A stretch of DNA of 64,000 nucleotides from SAR324 cluster bacterium (lineage in GTDB: Bacteria; SAR324; XYD2-FULL-50-16): positions 1 to 64,000 of the forward strand of contig JANQGX010000087.1 in NCBI GenBank assembly GCA_028282885.1, written 5' to 3'. Positions within the stretch are counted from its first letter, which is position 1, and every line of letters starts with the position of its first letter. The notes beneath the pieces were generated by a model. That model saw only the letters and a list, made by a program, of their open reading frames with translations, was not told the origin of the DNA and searched no databases. Below, piece after piece: positions 24,988 to 33,498 of the stretch. The position numbers and the translations under genes are program-made.

Positions 24988-25845
24988 TCAGGCTGAATTC
25001 AAAAATTGCAAAAGAGCCTTGTCCCTGTCCTCATGGGGCTGCATAACGATTCCGTAGTGATTGACTCCCTCAACGTCAAATCGCACTGATTTCCTGATCT
25101 CCTTTTCCATCTCTTCTATGACATCAGACGGTAAAAGGATATCCCTGTCACTCAACAGTCCGCGAACTGCCCTTAAGATCATGGTATTACAGGAGATATG
25201 AGAGTATAACGCTTTACAATCAACCTTTCTCATATTACCGGCTTCTTCCTGGATGTGAAGTGGAGAAATATTGGTTTTGACACCGTCATCACCTTCTTCT
25301 ATTTCATGCCGATAATAGGCTTCAATCGTTGAATTCCAGGGCAGGATATAGGGAGCTGATTTCATTTTTTCCAGGTATGCCTCGACGGTTGGGAAAGTCA
25401 TCGTCAGTCGATCCAGGGCCGGTTTTATTCCCTTGAACACTTCATCCATCTGCTGGGTGGAAAGGTCCCCTCCGCCGTCGACCAGAACAATGCGGTTAAC
25501 CCTGTCAGGGTGTTCTGCTGCAAACGCCAGCGTAATAAAAGCTCCCAGGGAATGCCCCATAAGGTTTATTTTCTCAATTTCCAGACCATCGAGAATGGCT
25601 ACAATGTCTTTAACATGGTGGGCAAGAGAATAGCCGGAATCGGGCTTATCCGACAAACCACGCCCTCTTAAATCCATGGCATAGACATCAAATTCGGGAA
25701 TCAGGCTGTTGGCAACAATGTCCCAGCATCTGCAGTTGGCGGTTATACCGTGTACCGTCAGAACTGGCCTGCCTTTTCCTTCCCAGTGCGCCAGGTTGAT
25801 TTTCAGGTTATCACCATTAACCTGTATCATTTTTGGTTCAATCAT
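24988..25845 (-). CDS. Alpha/beta-hydrolase encoded in the Liv operon
   Basis: The protein of about 285 residues has HGITANC (oxyanion region), the nucleophile motif MGHSLGA (S97), DGGGDL, and a C-terminal GVNHYG with the likely catalytic His. The start ATG 25845 overlaps the TGA stop of the permease gene (ATGA) with an AGAGGA ribosome-binding site; a longer in-frame extension to 26157 only shadows the permease and is rejected. Translational coupling to the transporter suggests that it hydrolyses the imported compound, such as an ester, lactone or amide, but the substrate is not known. Confidence 0.88.
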   Translation of the reverse strand: MIEPKMIQVNGDNLKINLAHWEGKGRPVLTVHGITANCRCWDIVANSLIPEFDVYAMDLRGRGLSDKPDSGYSLAHHVKDIVAILDGLEIEKINLMGHSLGAFITLAFAAEHPDRVNRIVLVDGGGDLSTQQMDEVFKGIKPALDRLTMTFPTVEAYLEKMKSAPYILPWNSTIEAYYRHEIEEGDDGVKTNISPLHIQEEAGNMRKVDCKALYSHISCNTMILRAVRGLLSDRDILLPSDVIEEMEKEIRKSVRFDVEGVNHYGIVMQPHEDRDKALLQFLNSA

Positions 25846-26927
25846 TGTTTCCTCTTGTCTAGATAGTCTCTTACCGTTCCCACCACACCTTTTGGAAAGA
25901 GAAGTATTGCCACAATAAACAACAATCCCAGAAAGGCCATCCAGCGATCCGCCATTCGATTCATGATAGCCACATCCGGAAAAAGGTCTGCGAATGTCTG
26001 AAGAATATCCGGAAGCCAGGACTGCGTTGAAATAAAAAAGGCCACCCCGATTATACTGCCATAGAGCGTTCCCAATCCTCCGATGATCACCATCAGCAGA
26101 TAGTCCACCATGCCGAAAACCCCCAGCACGCTGGCGGGGTCGACAAATCTCAACCATAGCCCGTAGAGGATGCCGCCCAGGGATGATATCGCAGATCCGA
26201 AAACGATTGAATAAATTTGGTAGTGAAAGCTTCTGAATCCCAGGGCAATCGAACGCTCCTCATTATCACGGATGGATTTTAAAACCCTTCCCAGCGGCGA
26301 CCGGACAAATCGTAACAGAAAAAGAAAGAGACTGATGCTGATCACAAGGATCAAATAGTAGGTAATACGCCTGGGGCCGAAATGCACCCCCAGGATCTCC
26401 ACCCCCTGCCATTCGATGTTGAGGATACCGGGAAGGGAGAATGTAATGCCGTCTTCTCCCAGGGTAAGATCACTCCAGGTAATCCCCAGGATATGGAAAA
26501 AATCGGCCAGGGCCAGGGACAGCATGGCAAAAAAGATAGCTTTGGTTCTCAGGGAGAAAAAAGCCAGCACCATGGCGAGAAGTACACTGATTGCCAGGGC
26601 GATAACCACGGCAAGAAGTAAATGGTACCAATGGGTAGATGCCGAATGATAGGATAATAAGGCGATGCTGTAAGCCCCGATCCCAAAAAACATGGCATGC
26701 GCGAAAGACAACAGACCGGTATAGCCGAGAATCAGATCATAGGAAGCAACAACAACCGTGAAAATCATGATCTTTGCGGCTGCGTCCATGAACCGGAAAG
26801 AAGACATCATTGGTGCTGCAAGCAAAACAGCAAGCAGCAGGATCTGAACCCAGAACGACCACTTTTTGTATCGATTGTTTTTCTCGCTGATTCTGTCAAG
26901 TTGAACCGGGGTTAATTGGCTATTCAT
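25842..26927 (-). CDS. livM: Liv-type ABC transporter permease (LivM family)
   Basis: The 361-residue polytopic inner-membrane protein has about nine hydrophobic segments and the LivM hallmarks YDLILGYTGLLSFAHAMFFG and the EAA-like loop RSPLGRVLKSIRDNEERSIALG. It pairs with LivH to form the channel for branched-chain amino acids or, in many catabolic operons, short organic acids, amides or aromatics. AGGAGA lies 7 nt before the start. It is coupled to the downstream hydrolase by an ATGA overlap and starts 11 bp after livH. Confidence 0.92.
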   Translation of the reverse strand: MNSQLTPVQLDRISEKNNRYKKWSFWVQILLLAVLLAAPMMSSFRFMDAAAKIMIFTVVVASYDLILGYTGLLSFAHAMFFGIGAYSIALLSYHSASTHWYHLLLAVVIALAISVLLAMVLAFFSLRTKAIFFAMLSLALADFFHILGITWSDLTLGEDGITFSLPGILNIEWQGVEILGVHFGPRRITYYLILVISISLFLFLLRFVRSPLGRVLKSIRDNEERSIALGFRSFHYQIYSIVFGSAISSLGGILYGLWLRFVDPASVLGVFGMVDYLLMVIIGGLGTLYGSIIGVAFFISTQSWLPDILQTFADLFPDVAIMNRMADRWMAFLGLLFIVAILLFPKGVVGTVRDYLDKRKQ

Positions 26928-26938
26928 GGTTGATTCTC

Positions 26939-27961
26939 CTACTCTTTGCCTAGAAGGCCCCAGGGGCGGATTAAGAGGATAATGGCCATGATAAGAATAT
27001 TCACACCCAATGCCAGTTTCGGCAGAAGGAAAGCGACATAGTTGAAAGACAGTCCGACGATCAGGGCTCCCAGGAAGCTACCGGTCACGGACCCCAATCC
27101 TCCGATAATCACAACGATCATGGCAAAAATGATGTTTTCCAGTCCAATCTCGGGAAATACCTGCTGCTGAAAAACACACCACATGGTTCCCCCGATTCCG
27201 GCCAGAGCTGAACCGGCAGTAAAAACACCGGTAAACACCCGATTGATGTTGTAACCGGTTACCTGAATCGCCTCCCTGTTTTCCACACCGGCCCGTACAA
27301 TCAATCCCAGTTTGGTTTTTAGCAGTACCAGTTGAATACCGCCGAAAATCAACAATCCCACGATGATGGCAACGATACGGAACTTGTTGATAATAACATC
27401 GTAGACATCAATGCTTCCCTGAAAAGCCATGGGAACCAGCACCACTTCAGGGTTGGCCCCCCAGACGATTTTGATCACCTCTGTCATGAGATATAACACG
27501 CCCATCGTAATCATAATCTGCTTCAGGTGATCACCGTACACATTCCTGATGATGATTCTCTCCACCAGAAATCCCAGGAGTGCTCCGGCTAACCCGCCCG
27601 CAGCAATTGCTATCAGAAAGCTACCAATACTTTGAGCTTCTGTTCCCCATTCCACCCATCCCAGTTGCTCAAGAAGATTCAACATCCAGTAACCGCCGAC
27701 ATAGGCTCCAAACGCAAAGAGAGCCCCATGGGCCATATTCAGTATGTCCATCAAACCAAATATAATCGTCATCCCCGAGGCGACCATAAACAGCATCATG
27801 CCAAAGGCAAGCCCTGCAATGGTCAACACGGCATAGGCAACGGGATTGATCCAGACCAGGGGAAGGAACCAGATCCCGACAGCGCAACACACGATTGCCA
27901 CCTTTTTGAGATTCACCCCTGCCGGATTGGCAGGTTGAGTCAATATCTCTTCCGTACTCAT
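26939..27961 (-). CDS. livH: Liv-type ABC transporter permease (LivH family)
   Basis: The 340-residue inner-membrane protein has about eight or nine membrane segments and typical LivH motifs (GLMDILNMAHGALFAFGAY; RAGVENREAIQVTGYN). It forms the translocation pore with LivM. The N-terminus has a short hydrophilic lead (about 20 residues) before the first helix. A GAGGAG site precedes ATG 27961; the gene follows livF by 15 bp. Confidence 0.92.
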   Translation of the reverse strand: MSTEEILTQPANPAGVNLKKVAIVCCAVGIWFLPLVWINPVAYAVLTIAGLAFGMMLFMVASGMTIIFGLMDILNMAHGALFAFGAYVGGYWMLNLLEQLGWVEWGTEAQSIGSFLIAIAAGGLAGALLGFLVERIIIRNVYGDHLKQIMITMGVLYLMTEVIKIVWGANPEVVLVPMAFQGSIDVYDVIINKFRIVAIIVGLLIFGGIQLVLLKTKLGLIVRAGVENREAIQVTGYNINRVFTGVFTAGSALAGIGGTMWCVFQQQVFPEIGLENIIFAMIVVIIGGLGSVTGSFLGALIVGLSFNYVAFLLPKLALGVNILIMAIILLIRPWGLLGKE

Positions 27962-27976
27962 CTTTATTCTCCTCGT

Positions 27977-28687
27977 CTAGCCAATTCCCAGGTACTTCTT
28001 TTTGAGTTCACTATTATCCCGGAGATCTTCCATCAAACCACTGTGCACGGTTTGACCGTCATCCAGGATGAAATACCTTTCACCGACCTTGCTGGCAAGA
28101 TAAAAATTCTGCTCCACCAGAATAATCGTTGTTTTCTCCTTGATTCTGAGGAGGGATTCGCCGAGTTGTTCCACCACGATTGGTGCCAGGCCTTTGGACG
28201 GTTCATCAACCAGAATCATTTCATGATCGTTCACCAGGGCCCGGGCAATGGCCAGCATCTGTTTTTGTCCTCCCGATAATACCCCGGCCTTGGTCTTCCA
28301 GAATTTCTTCAAGGCCGGAAACAGGTCAAAAACCTGGTCCAGTTTCTCATTGGATTCTCCGTTCTCTTTCAGGATAGAGATGCGTATGTTTTCCTCGACG
28401 GTCAAATTGTAGAAAACAGCTTTATCCTCGGCGACAAATCCGATTCCCATGCGAGCGATATCATACGGCTTCTGTTGATGAATCAGATCCCCGTTAAAGG
28501 TTATTTCACCGGACGTCGCAGGGGTCAATCCCATAATCGCCCTTAAAGTACTGGATTTACCGGATCCGTTTCTACCGAGCAAAACCGTCGGATTGCCCCT
28601 CTCCACTTCAAAGGAGACCCCTTGAAGAATGTGGTGTTGGTCGATATAGGTATGAACATCGTTTAAAACAAGAATCGGCTCACTCAT
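27977..28687 (-). CDS. livF: Liv-type ABC transporter ATPase (LivF family)
   Basis: This protein of about 236 residues has Walker A GRNGSGKSS (38-46), signature LSGGQKQML, Walker B MILVDEPSKGLAP and the switch region ILVEQN. ATG 28687 is preceded by GGAGGAGG and lies 8 bp inside the end of livG, so the two ATPases are translationally coupled. A longer frame to 28759 would only overlap livG. It energises the LivHM pore together with LivG. Confidence 0.92.
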   Translation of the reverse strand: MSEPILVLNDVHTYIDQHHILQGVSFEVERGNPTVLLGRNGSGKSSTLRAIMGLTPATSGEITFNGDLIHQQKPYDIARMGIGFVAEDKAVFYNLTVEENIRISILKENGESNEKLDQVFDLFPALKKFWKTKAGVLSGGQKQMLAIARALVNDHEMILVDEPSKGLAPIVVEQLGESLLRIKEKTTIILVEQNFYLASKVGERYFILDDGQTVHSGLMEDLRDNSELKKKYLGIG

Positions 28688-29447
28688 TGGAAACTCCTCC
28701 TCCCAGGTAGGCTGCCTGCACCTGCTCGTTATTCGAAACGGCTTCCGGGGTATCGTCACAGATTAATCGGCCTTCCTGCAATACGGCAATTGAATCGGAA
28801 AGCTTCATAATCATGTCAAATTTATGCTCCACCAGGATGATCGTTCTGGTTTTCTGTGCCTTGAGCTCCTGAATAATCTCAAGGATGGCGGGAACCTCTT
28901 CTATGCTCATTCCGGCTGTGGGCTCGTCCAGCAGAATCACCGCCGGATCAAGACCGAGCAGAATGGCTATTTCCAGTTTGCGCTGTTCCCCATGGGTCAG
29001 GGTACTGGCGGGGTTCGACCAGTGATGCTCCAGGAAAACCTGCTTCAAAAGCTCATAAGCGTTGTCTTCCAGATCCGTATAAGAACGCCACGAGCGCCAA
29101 AACACCATTCCGACAGCAGCCTTGGATTGAAGCGCGAGACGAACATTTTCCAATACCGTCAAATTGGGAAAGATATTGGTTAACTGAAAAGAGCGACCAA
29201 TACCCAATTTGGTTCTTTTGGCCGGACCGAGCCGGGTGATATCTTTACGCTGGAAAATCACCTGTCCCTGTGTTGGTTTGTACTGCCCGCTGAGAAGATT
29301 GAAGAGGGTTGTTTTCCCGGCACCATTGGGACCAATGATGGATTTCAGCCTGAAGGGTTCAAAAGCAAGATTGATGTTGTTGACTGCCAGGGTCCCGCCG
29401 AATTGGATGGTCAGGTTCCTGGTTTCGATAACCGGTTGTGCAGCCAT
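28680..29447 (-). CDS. livG: Liv-type ABC transporter ATPase (LivG family)
   Basis: The 255-residue protein has Walker A GPNGAGKTT (39-47), a variant signature LTHGEQRKLE, Walker B VILLDEPTAGMS and the family-typical C-terminal segment that closes over the nucleotide (VLQEGRLICDDTPEAV). It partners with LivF. The gene is separated from livK by 131 bp containing a long hairpin (29493-29552) that could lower expression relative to livK. Confidence 0.92.
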   Translation of the reverse strand: MAAQPVIETRNLTIQFGGTLAVNNINLAFEPFRLKSIIGPNGAGKTTLFNLLSGQYKPTQGQVIFQRKDITRLGPAKRTKLGIGRSFQLTNIFPNLTVLENVRLALQSKAAVGMVFWRSWRSYTDLEDNAYELLKQVFLEHHWSNPASTLTHGEQRKLEIAILLGLDPAVILLDEPTAGMSIEEVPAILEIIQELKAQKTRTIILVEHKFDMIMKLSDSIAVLQEGRLICDDTPEAVSNNEQVQAAYLGGGVSNE

Positions 29448-29492
29448 GCAATAACTCCCATATTCAATACTGAGGGTTGGTTATTATCAACT

Positions 29493-29552
29493 CTATTGCG
29501 GAAGTTTTTGAAAAGGGGACCAAGTTGTCTGCCAAAAAGACTTCCGCAATAG
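29493..29552 (-). terminator. Long stem-loop between livK and livG
   Basis: CTATTGCGGAAGT (29493-29505) and ACTTCCGCAATAG (29540-29552) form a perfect 13-bp stem, extended inward by T-rich/A-rich pairing (29506-29510 with 29533-29538, allowing bulges). It begins 27 bp after the livK stop. The likely role is partial termination or protection of livK mRNA from decay. Confidence 0.65.
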
Positions 29553-29578
29553 ATGGGGGCGACCTTGTTGGGTTCAGG

Positions 29579-30781
29579 CTACCTTGTGAGTGGGATATTC
29601 AAATCTTCAATGGTTTGGACCCTGACCAGCTCCGGAACCGCCCATCTAACCCCCGGCTTGGTTGTCAGTTTAAAATGGAACATGGACTGCAGTGCTTGGT
29701 GATCCTGCTTGCGCATTACCATTTTGCCCTTGGGGGTCATCCATTCCAAACCTTCCATGGCGGCAATCAAATCCTCGGTATTGACCGATCCTGCTTTCCG
29801 GATGGCCTTGGCTACAAAAACAGCAGCTCCGAAACCTCCACAATGAAAGAAATCCGGTGGTTCGTTATCGTTCCGCTTCTTGAACTCCCGGATAAACCAG
29901 TCATTCATTTCGTTGCCTTTTACCATCTCGTGATAGTAATAGGAGGATCCTTCCATGCCGACAAAAGGTCTGTAGGCTTTCAGGACAGGAATGATGTTGC
30001 CGCCCGTTGTGAGCTCGATTCCGTATTTCTCTTTCAGTTTCATGGAATGAAACTTATTCAATGGACTCCCTTTTCCGGCCCAGTTCAAGAACAGGTACTT
30101 TTCACCTTTCAAATCCTTCATAGCCTGAATAATCCTTTGAGCAGAAGCAGTGAAATCGACGGTCGCCATGGGAAGGAACTCCTCAATTACTACTTTCGCC
30201 CCTTTCTCCTCGACAGCTTTTTTGTACTTTTCAACAAAAACCCTGCCAAAGGTGTAGTCCTGGGCCACTGTTGCAATCGAAACACCCGGCCTGGCGATTA
30301 CCTGCGCGTTTCCGATAGCATCATGGGAAGAGTTTCGTGATGTTTTAAATACAAACCGGTTGCTGTCTTTTCCGGTTATGGCATCGGATACCGCAGGTTC
30401 CACAACAAGGATTTTTTTAAATTCCAGGGCCACCGGCAGCATTGCCATGGCAACAGCCGACGAAGTGGGCCCCACTGCCAGATCTACCTTGTCGTCTTTA
30501 TAGACTTCGGTAAGAAGCTGTTTTCCCACCGCAGGTTTGCCTTGGGAGTCCTTGACGATTATTTCAATCGGTCTTCCCAAAAGTTTCATGGATCCATCGG
30601 TTACATATTCCAATCCCATCCTGAAACCGACACGGCTTTGATTTCCAAACTGCTCAAGCGGGCCGCTAAGCGATTCGATGTTTGCAATTCGAATCGGATC
30701 GGCTGCCAAAGCGGCTTGAACCAACAACGGAACCATCAGACCGGAAAACAATACTCCTTTGACAATATTGATTAATTTCAT
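29579..30781 (-). CDS. livK: Liv-type substrate-binding protein
   Basis: The protein of about 400 residues has a signal peptide (1-25, cleaved after VQAALA) and a type-I periplasmic-binding fold typical of LivK/Peripla_BP_6 (DPIRIANIESLSGPLEQFG; VGPTSSAVAMAMLP). ATG 30781 has GGAGGAG upstream; an in-frame extension to 30853 would hide the signal peptide. It delivers the substrate to LivHM. Members linked to CoA ligases and hydrolases often bind aromatic or short-chain acids rather than leucine, but the ligand is not readable here. The gene is flanked by hairpins on both sides. Confidence 0.92.
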   Translation of the reverse strand: MKLINIVKGVLFSGLMVPLLVQAALAADPIRIANIESLSGPLEQFGNQSRVGFRMGLEYVTDGSMKLLGRPIEIIVKDSQGKPAVGKQLLTEVYKDDKVDLAVGPTSSAVAMAMLPVALEFKKILVVEPAVSDAITGKDSNRFVFKTSRNSSHDAIGNAQVIARPGVSIATVAQDYTFGRVFVEKYKKAVEEKGAKVVIEEFLPMATVDFTASAQRIIQAMKDLKGEKYLFLNWAGKGSPLNKFHSMKLKEKYGIELTTGGNIIPVLKAYRPFVGMEGSSYYYHEMVKGNEMNDWFIREFKKRNDNEPPDFFHCGGFGAAVFVAKAIRKAGSVNTEDLIAAMEGLEWMTPKGKMVMRKQDHQALQSMFHFKLTTKPGVRWAVPELVRVQTIEDLNIPLTR

Positions 30782-30839
30782 CTCGCTCCTCCTTTTTTTA
30801 TTGATTGATTCCACTGCCCATTGACAGAGAATCCTGGAA

Positions 30840-30884
30840 TCAAAGTACCGCATCTTCTCGCCGGATAGCTCGAGGGTACTTTGA
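30840..30884 (-). repeat. Inverted repeat between the dehydrogenase gene and livK
   Basis: TCAAAGTACC (30840-30849) and GGTACTTTGA (30875-30884) are perfect 10-bp arms; inside are CTCG and CGAG, which can form a second stem. The element lies 9 bp after the dehydrogenase stop. It may separate dehydrogenase and livK transcription or process the operon mRNA. Confidence 0.5.
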
Positions 30885-30892
30885 GGTGAGAT

Positions 30893-31732
30893 CTAATAAG
30901 TCAGGACGATTCCTCCGTCAAACAGTAGATCCCCGCCCACAAGAAATCGAGCATGCCTGGAAAAACCAAGAATAAACAGATTTGCAACTTCAACAGGCGA
31001 CATCATCTCCTTGACACGGGATTTCCCCAGCATAATATCAGAGACAACCTCATCCTCTGTAATTCCCCGCTGTTTGGCTTGGGATGGAATTTGGTTCAAC
31101 GCTAAATGTGTTTTAACAAATCCTGTACTAACCGTAAACGATCTTATTTTCCCCTCACCTTCAGCAGATATGGATTGAGCCAATGCCTTCAGTCCGAATT
31201 TCACGATGTTATAAACCGGTTTATTGATGGTGCAGATATGCGCATGAATAGATGCCATATGCCCAATAACACCACATCCATCATGGTTCTGCTTCATCTG
31301 AGGGATAGTCAGCTTTGAAAGGAGAAAAGGTGCCCTGAGCATCAGACGTTGCATGTGGTCATACTGTTCCATGGGGAAGTTTTCAATGGAATCAATATGT
31401 TGTATCCCCGCCACATTGGCGACATATCTGATCAGACCCACCTTTTTTGCTTCTTTGACAGCATTATCGATGGATTGATCGTTGGAAAGGTCCGTCTCGA
31501 TAAAGATCATCTGCCCTCCCAGATCCCGGGCCATCTTCTGCGTTCTTAACCCTCCTTCCCGATTGATGTCCAGACCGACCACCATCAGCCCATTAATAGC
31601 TGCAGCAACTGCAATCGCCCGACCTATCCCACTTCCTGCTCCGGTAACGATACAAACGTTGTCCGGATCGAAGGCGGGATCATCCAATACTTGAATCTCA
31701 TCTTTTAAGATTTCGGGCTCTTGCAACGTCAT
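30893..31732 (-). CDS. Short-chain dehydrogenase/reductase
   Basis: The 279-residue classical SDR has a 20-residue N-terminal extension, the nucleotide motif TGAGSGIG (30-37), NVAG (106-109) and catalytic S161, Y174 and K178 (YNIVK). D55 after strand 2 (GLDINR) indicates NAD(H) preference. The overall pattern is compatible with hydroxy-acid or 3-hydroxybutyrate-type dehydrogenases. It is the first gene behind the sigma-54 promoter at 31870-31885 and has a GGGAGG ribosome-binding site. It probably oxidises or reduces an intermediate of the compound imported by the adjacent transporter. Confidence 0.88.
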   Translation of the reverse strand: MTLQEPEILKDEIQVLDDPAFDPDNVCIVTGAGSGIGRAIAVAAAINGLMVVGLDINREGGLRTQKMARDLGGQMIFIETDLSNDQSIDNAVKEAKKVGLIRYVANVAGIQHIDSIENFPMEQYDHMQRLMLRAPFLLSKLTIPQMKQNHDGCGVIGHMASIHAHICTINKPVYNIVKFGLKALAQSISAEGEGKIRSFTVSTGFVKTHLALNQIPSQAKQRGITEDEVVSDIMLGKSRVKEMMSPVEVANLFILGFSRHARFLVGGDLLFDGGIVLTY

Positions 31733-31869
31733 GATCGCCTCCCGTTTGATCCGGAAAATCTGCTATTCAATGGTTTTACGCTTACTCCCTGTGAATCTGC
31801 TTGTGACTCAAATAATCTGTTCAAACAACACCATCGGTCGGTCTGATTCAAAAAGGGTTTCGCTTGTTC

Positions 31870-31885
31870 TGCAATTTGAAGGCCA
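31870..31885 (-). promoter_or_regulatory. Sigma-54 promoter driving the SDR-Liv operon
   Basis: On the minus strand TGGCCTTCAAATTGCA: the TGGC -24 core and TTGCA -12 core have exact consensus spacing (GG and GC separated by 10 bp). Predicted transcription start is near 31860, about 125 bp before the SDR start. A sigma-54 activator gene is divergent and next door. Confidence 0.7.
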
Positions 31886-32015
31886 CGGATATTTATACAT
31901 ATTGCAACCGCCCTTGCGATAAAGAATCGTCTAGCTTTAAACGTCAAACCGACGAAACCTTGTCGGTTTTTTTCTGGACTTTTACTCGTGAATTTTGTAA
32001 CAAGTCATCTAGATT

Positions 32016-32033
32016 TGTATCCAATTTGATACA
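32016..32033. promoter_or_regulatory. Operator-like inverted repeat before the sigma-54 activator
   Basis: TGTATC (32016-32021) and GATACA (32028-32033) flank CAATTT, 24 bp upstream of the activator start. The form resembles GntR-class sites and may control the activator gene. No GntR gene lies in the window. Confidence 0.35.
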
Positions 32034-32056
32034 TACCACTAACATAGAGGTGTACC

Positions 32057-33469
32057 ATGGCTGGAAAAACCGGAACCGATAAAAAAAACCACAAGGCTAT
32101 ACCGCAACTGGAATTGTCTGAAATGATTTTTGAAAGTCTGTACCCCGGATTAATGATCACTGATGCAGAAGGATATATTACCCATTTTAGTAAACCATAT
32201 GGCAGATTCCTTGGGCTTGATCCGGAAAAGCAGATCGGCAGGCATTGTACAGAAGCCGTTGAAAACAGCCGTATGCACATTGTAGCAAAAACCGGAAAAG
32301 CAGAGATTAATCAATCCCACCAGATTAAAGGTGAAAGCATGGTGGTTCAGCGCATTCCCATCAAAAAAAACGGGGAAGTGGTAGCCGTCTTCGGACAGGT
32401 CATGTTTAAAAATGTTAAAGATGTCGGTAAACTGGCCAAGAAACTATCACTATTGGAATCCAAGGTAAAACTTTATGAAGAGGAGTTGATAAACCTGCGC
32501 TCCACCAAATATACCTTTGATAGCATCATCGGCAGGAGCGATCCCATTGTCCAGATTAAAAATGAAGCCATGAAGGCCTCTTCGAATCAGTTTCCTGTGT
32601 TGATCACCGGAGAGAGCGGAACCGGCAAGGAGTTGTTCGCCCAGGCTATCCATCAAGCCAGCAACCGTAATATGTATCCCTTTGTTCGCATCAACTGTGC
32701 AGCTATCCCTAAAGATCTGCTGGAAAGCGAGCTTTTCGGCTATGACAAGGGAGCCTTTACTGGGGCCAGATCAGCCGGAAAACCGGGTAAAATAGAATTG
32801 GCAAACAAGGGCACGTTGTTCCTGGACGAAATCGGGGATCTCCCTCTGGACATGCAGCCTAAACTGTTGAGGGTTCTGGAGGAGAAGGAATTTGAAAGAG
32901 TTGGAGGGACAAGGGTTCTCAGCTCCGAATTCCGGCTGATCGCGGCTACCAACCAGAACCTGGAGGCGGCTATCAAGGAGCGGACCTTCAGAAAAGACCT
33001 GTTTTATCGACTCAATGTCATTCCAATCAGAATTCCTCCTCTAAGGGAACGGGTTGAAGATATCGTTCTCATCGCTGAACACCTTCTGGAGCAGATGGCA
33101 TCAGACCTGACCATGCGAAAGATTATCCTGGATGCGGAGGCCAGAAAGGTTCTGGTCAACTTCGAATGGCCCGGAAATGTACGGGAACTGTCCAACATTC
33201 TTGAGAGGGCTCTTGCCTCAATGGAGGGTGACACGCTCACCTGTAGTAATCTTCCCTACTACCTGCACCGTCTGAAAGAAGAGGAACAGGAGCAGGCCTC
33301 TCCTAATATCAAAGATGCCCAGGCCAAGGCGGAAAAAAACGCCATCATCTCGGCCCTGGAGGTATGCCGGAATAACAAGTCCTCTGCAGCCCAGCGATTG
33401 GGCATTCACCGTACCCAATTGTACAAAAAAATGAAGAAATACAATATCAACTACAATTATCTGAGCTGA
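32057..33469 (+). CDS. PAS-domain sigma-54-dependent transcriptional activator
   Basis: The 470-residue protein has an N-terminal PAS domain (about 20-120), a linker coiled coil (124-148), a sigma-54 AAA+ domain with Walker A GESGTGKE (185-192), the sigma-54-contacting loop GAFTGA (232-237) and Walker B LFLDEIG (254-260), and a C-terminal Fis-type helix-turn-helix (NKSSAAQRLGIHRTQLYKK). No receiver domain is present, so it senses a small ligand or redox state through PAS. The divergent SDR-Liv operon has a sigma-54 promoter, making it the obvious target; the CoA ligase/transferase and TRAP genes may be co-regulated. GAGG precedes ATG 32057. Confidence 0.92.
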   Translation: MAGKTGTDKKNHKAIPQLELSEMIFESLYPGLMITDAEGYITHFSKPYGRFLGLDPEKQIGRHCTEAVENSRMHIVAKTGKAEINQSHQIKGESMVVQRIPIKKNGEVVAVFGQVMFKNVKDVGKLAKKLSLLESKVKLYEEELINLRSTKYTFDSIIGRSDPIVQIKNEAMKASSNQFPVLITGESGTGKELFAQAIHQASNRNMYPFVRINCAAIPKDLLESELFGYDKGAFTGARSAGKPGKIELANKGTLFLDEIGDLPLDMQPKLLRVLEEKEFERVGGTRVLSSEFRLIAATNQNLEAAIKERTFRKDLFYRLNVIPIRIPPLRERVEDIVLIAEHLLEQMASDLTMRKIILDAEARKVLVNFEWPGNVRELSNILERALASMEGDTLTCSNLPYYLHRLKEEEQEQASPNIKDAQAKAEKNAIISALEVCRNNKSSAAQRLGIHRTQLYKKMKKYNINYNYLS

Positions 33470-33498
33470 GAAGTCTTAATCCCCTGTCGCACCCTGTT

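Noticed and set aside
25846..26157. N-terminal extension of the second alpha/beta hydrolase
   Set aside because: It lies entirely inside the permease gene, has no hydrolase character, and a coupled ATGA start with ribosome-binding site exists at 25845.
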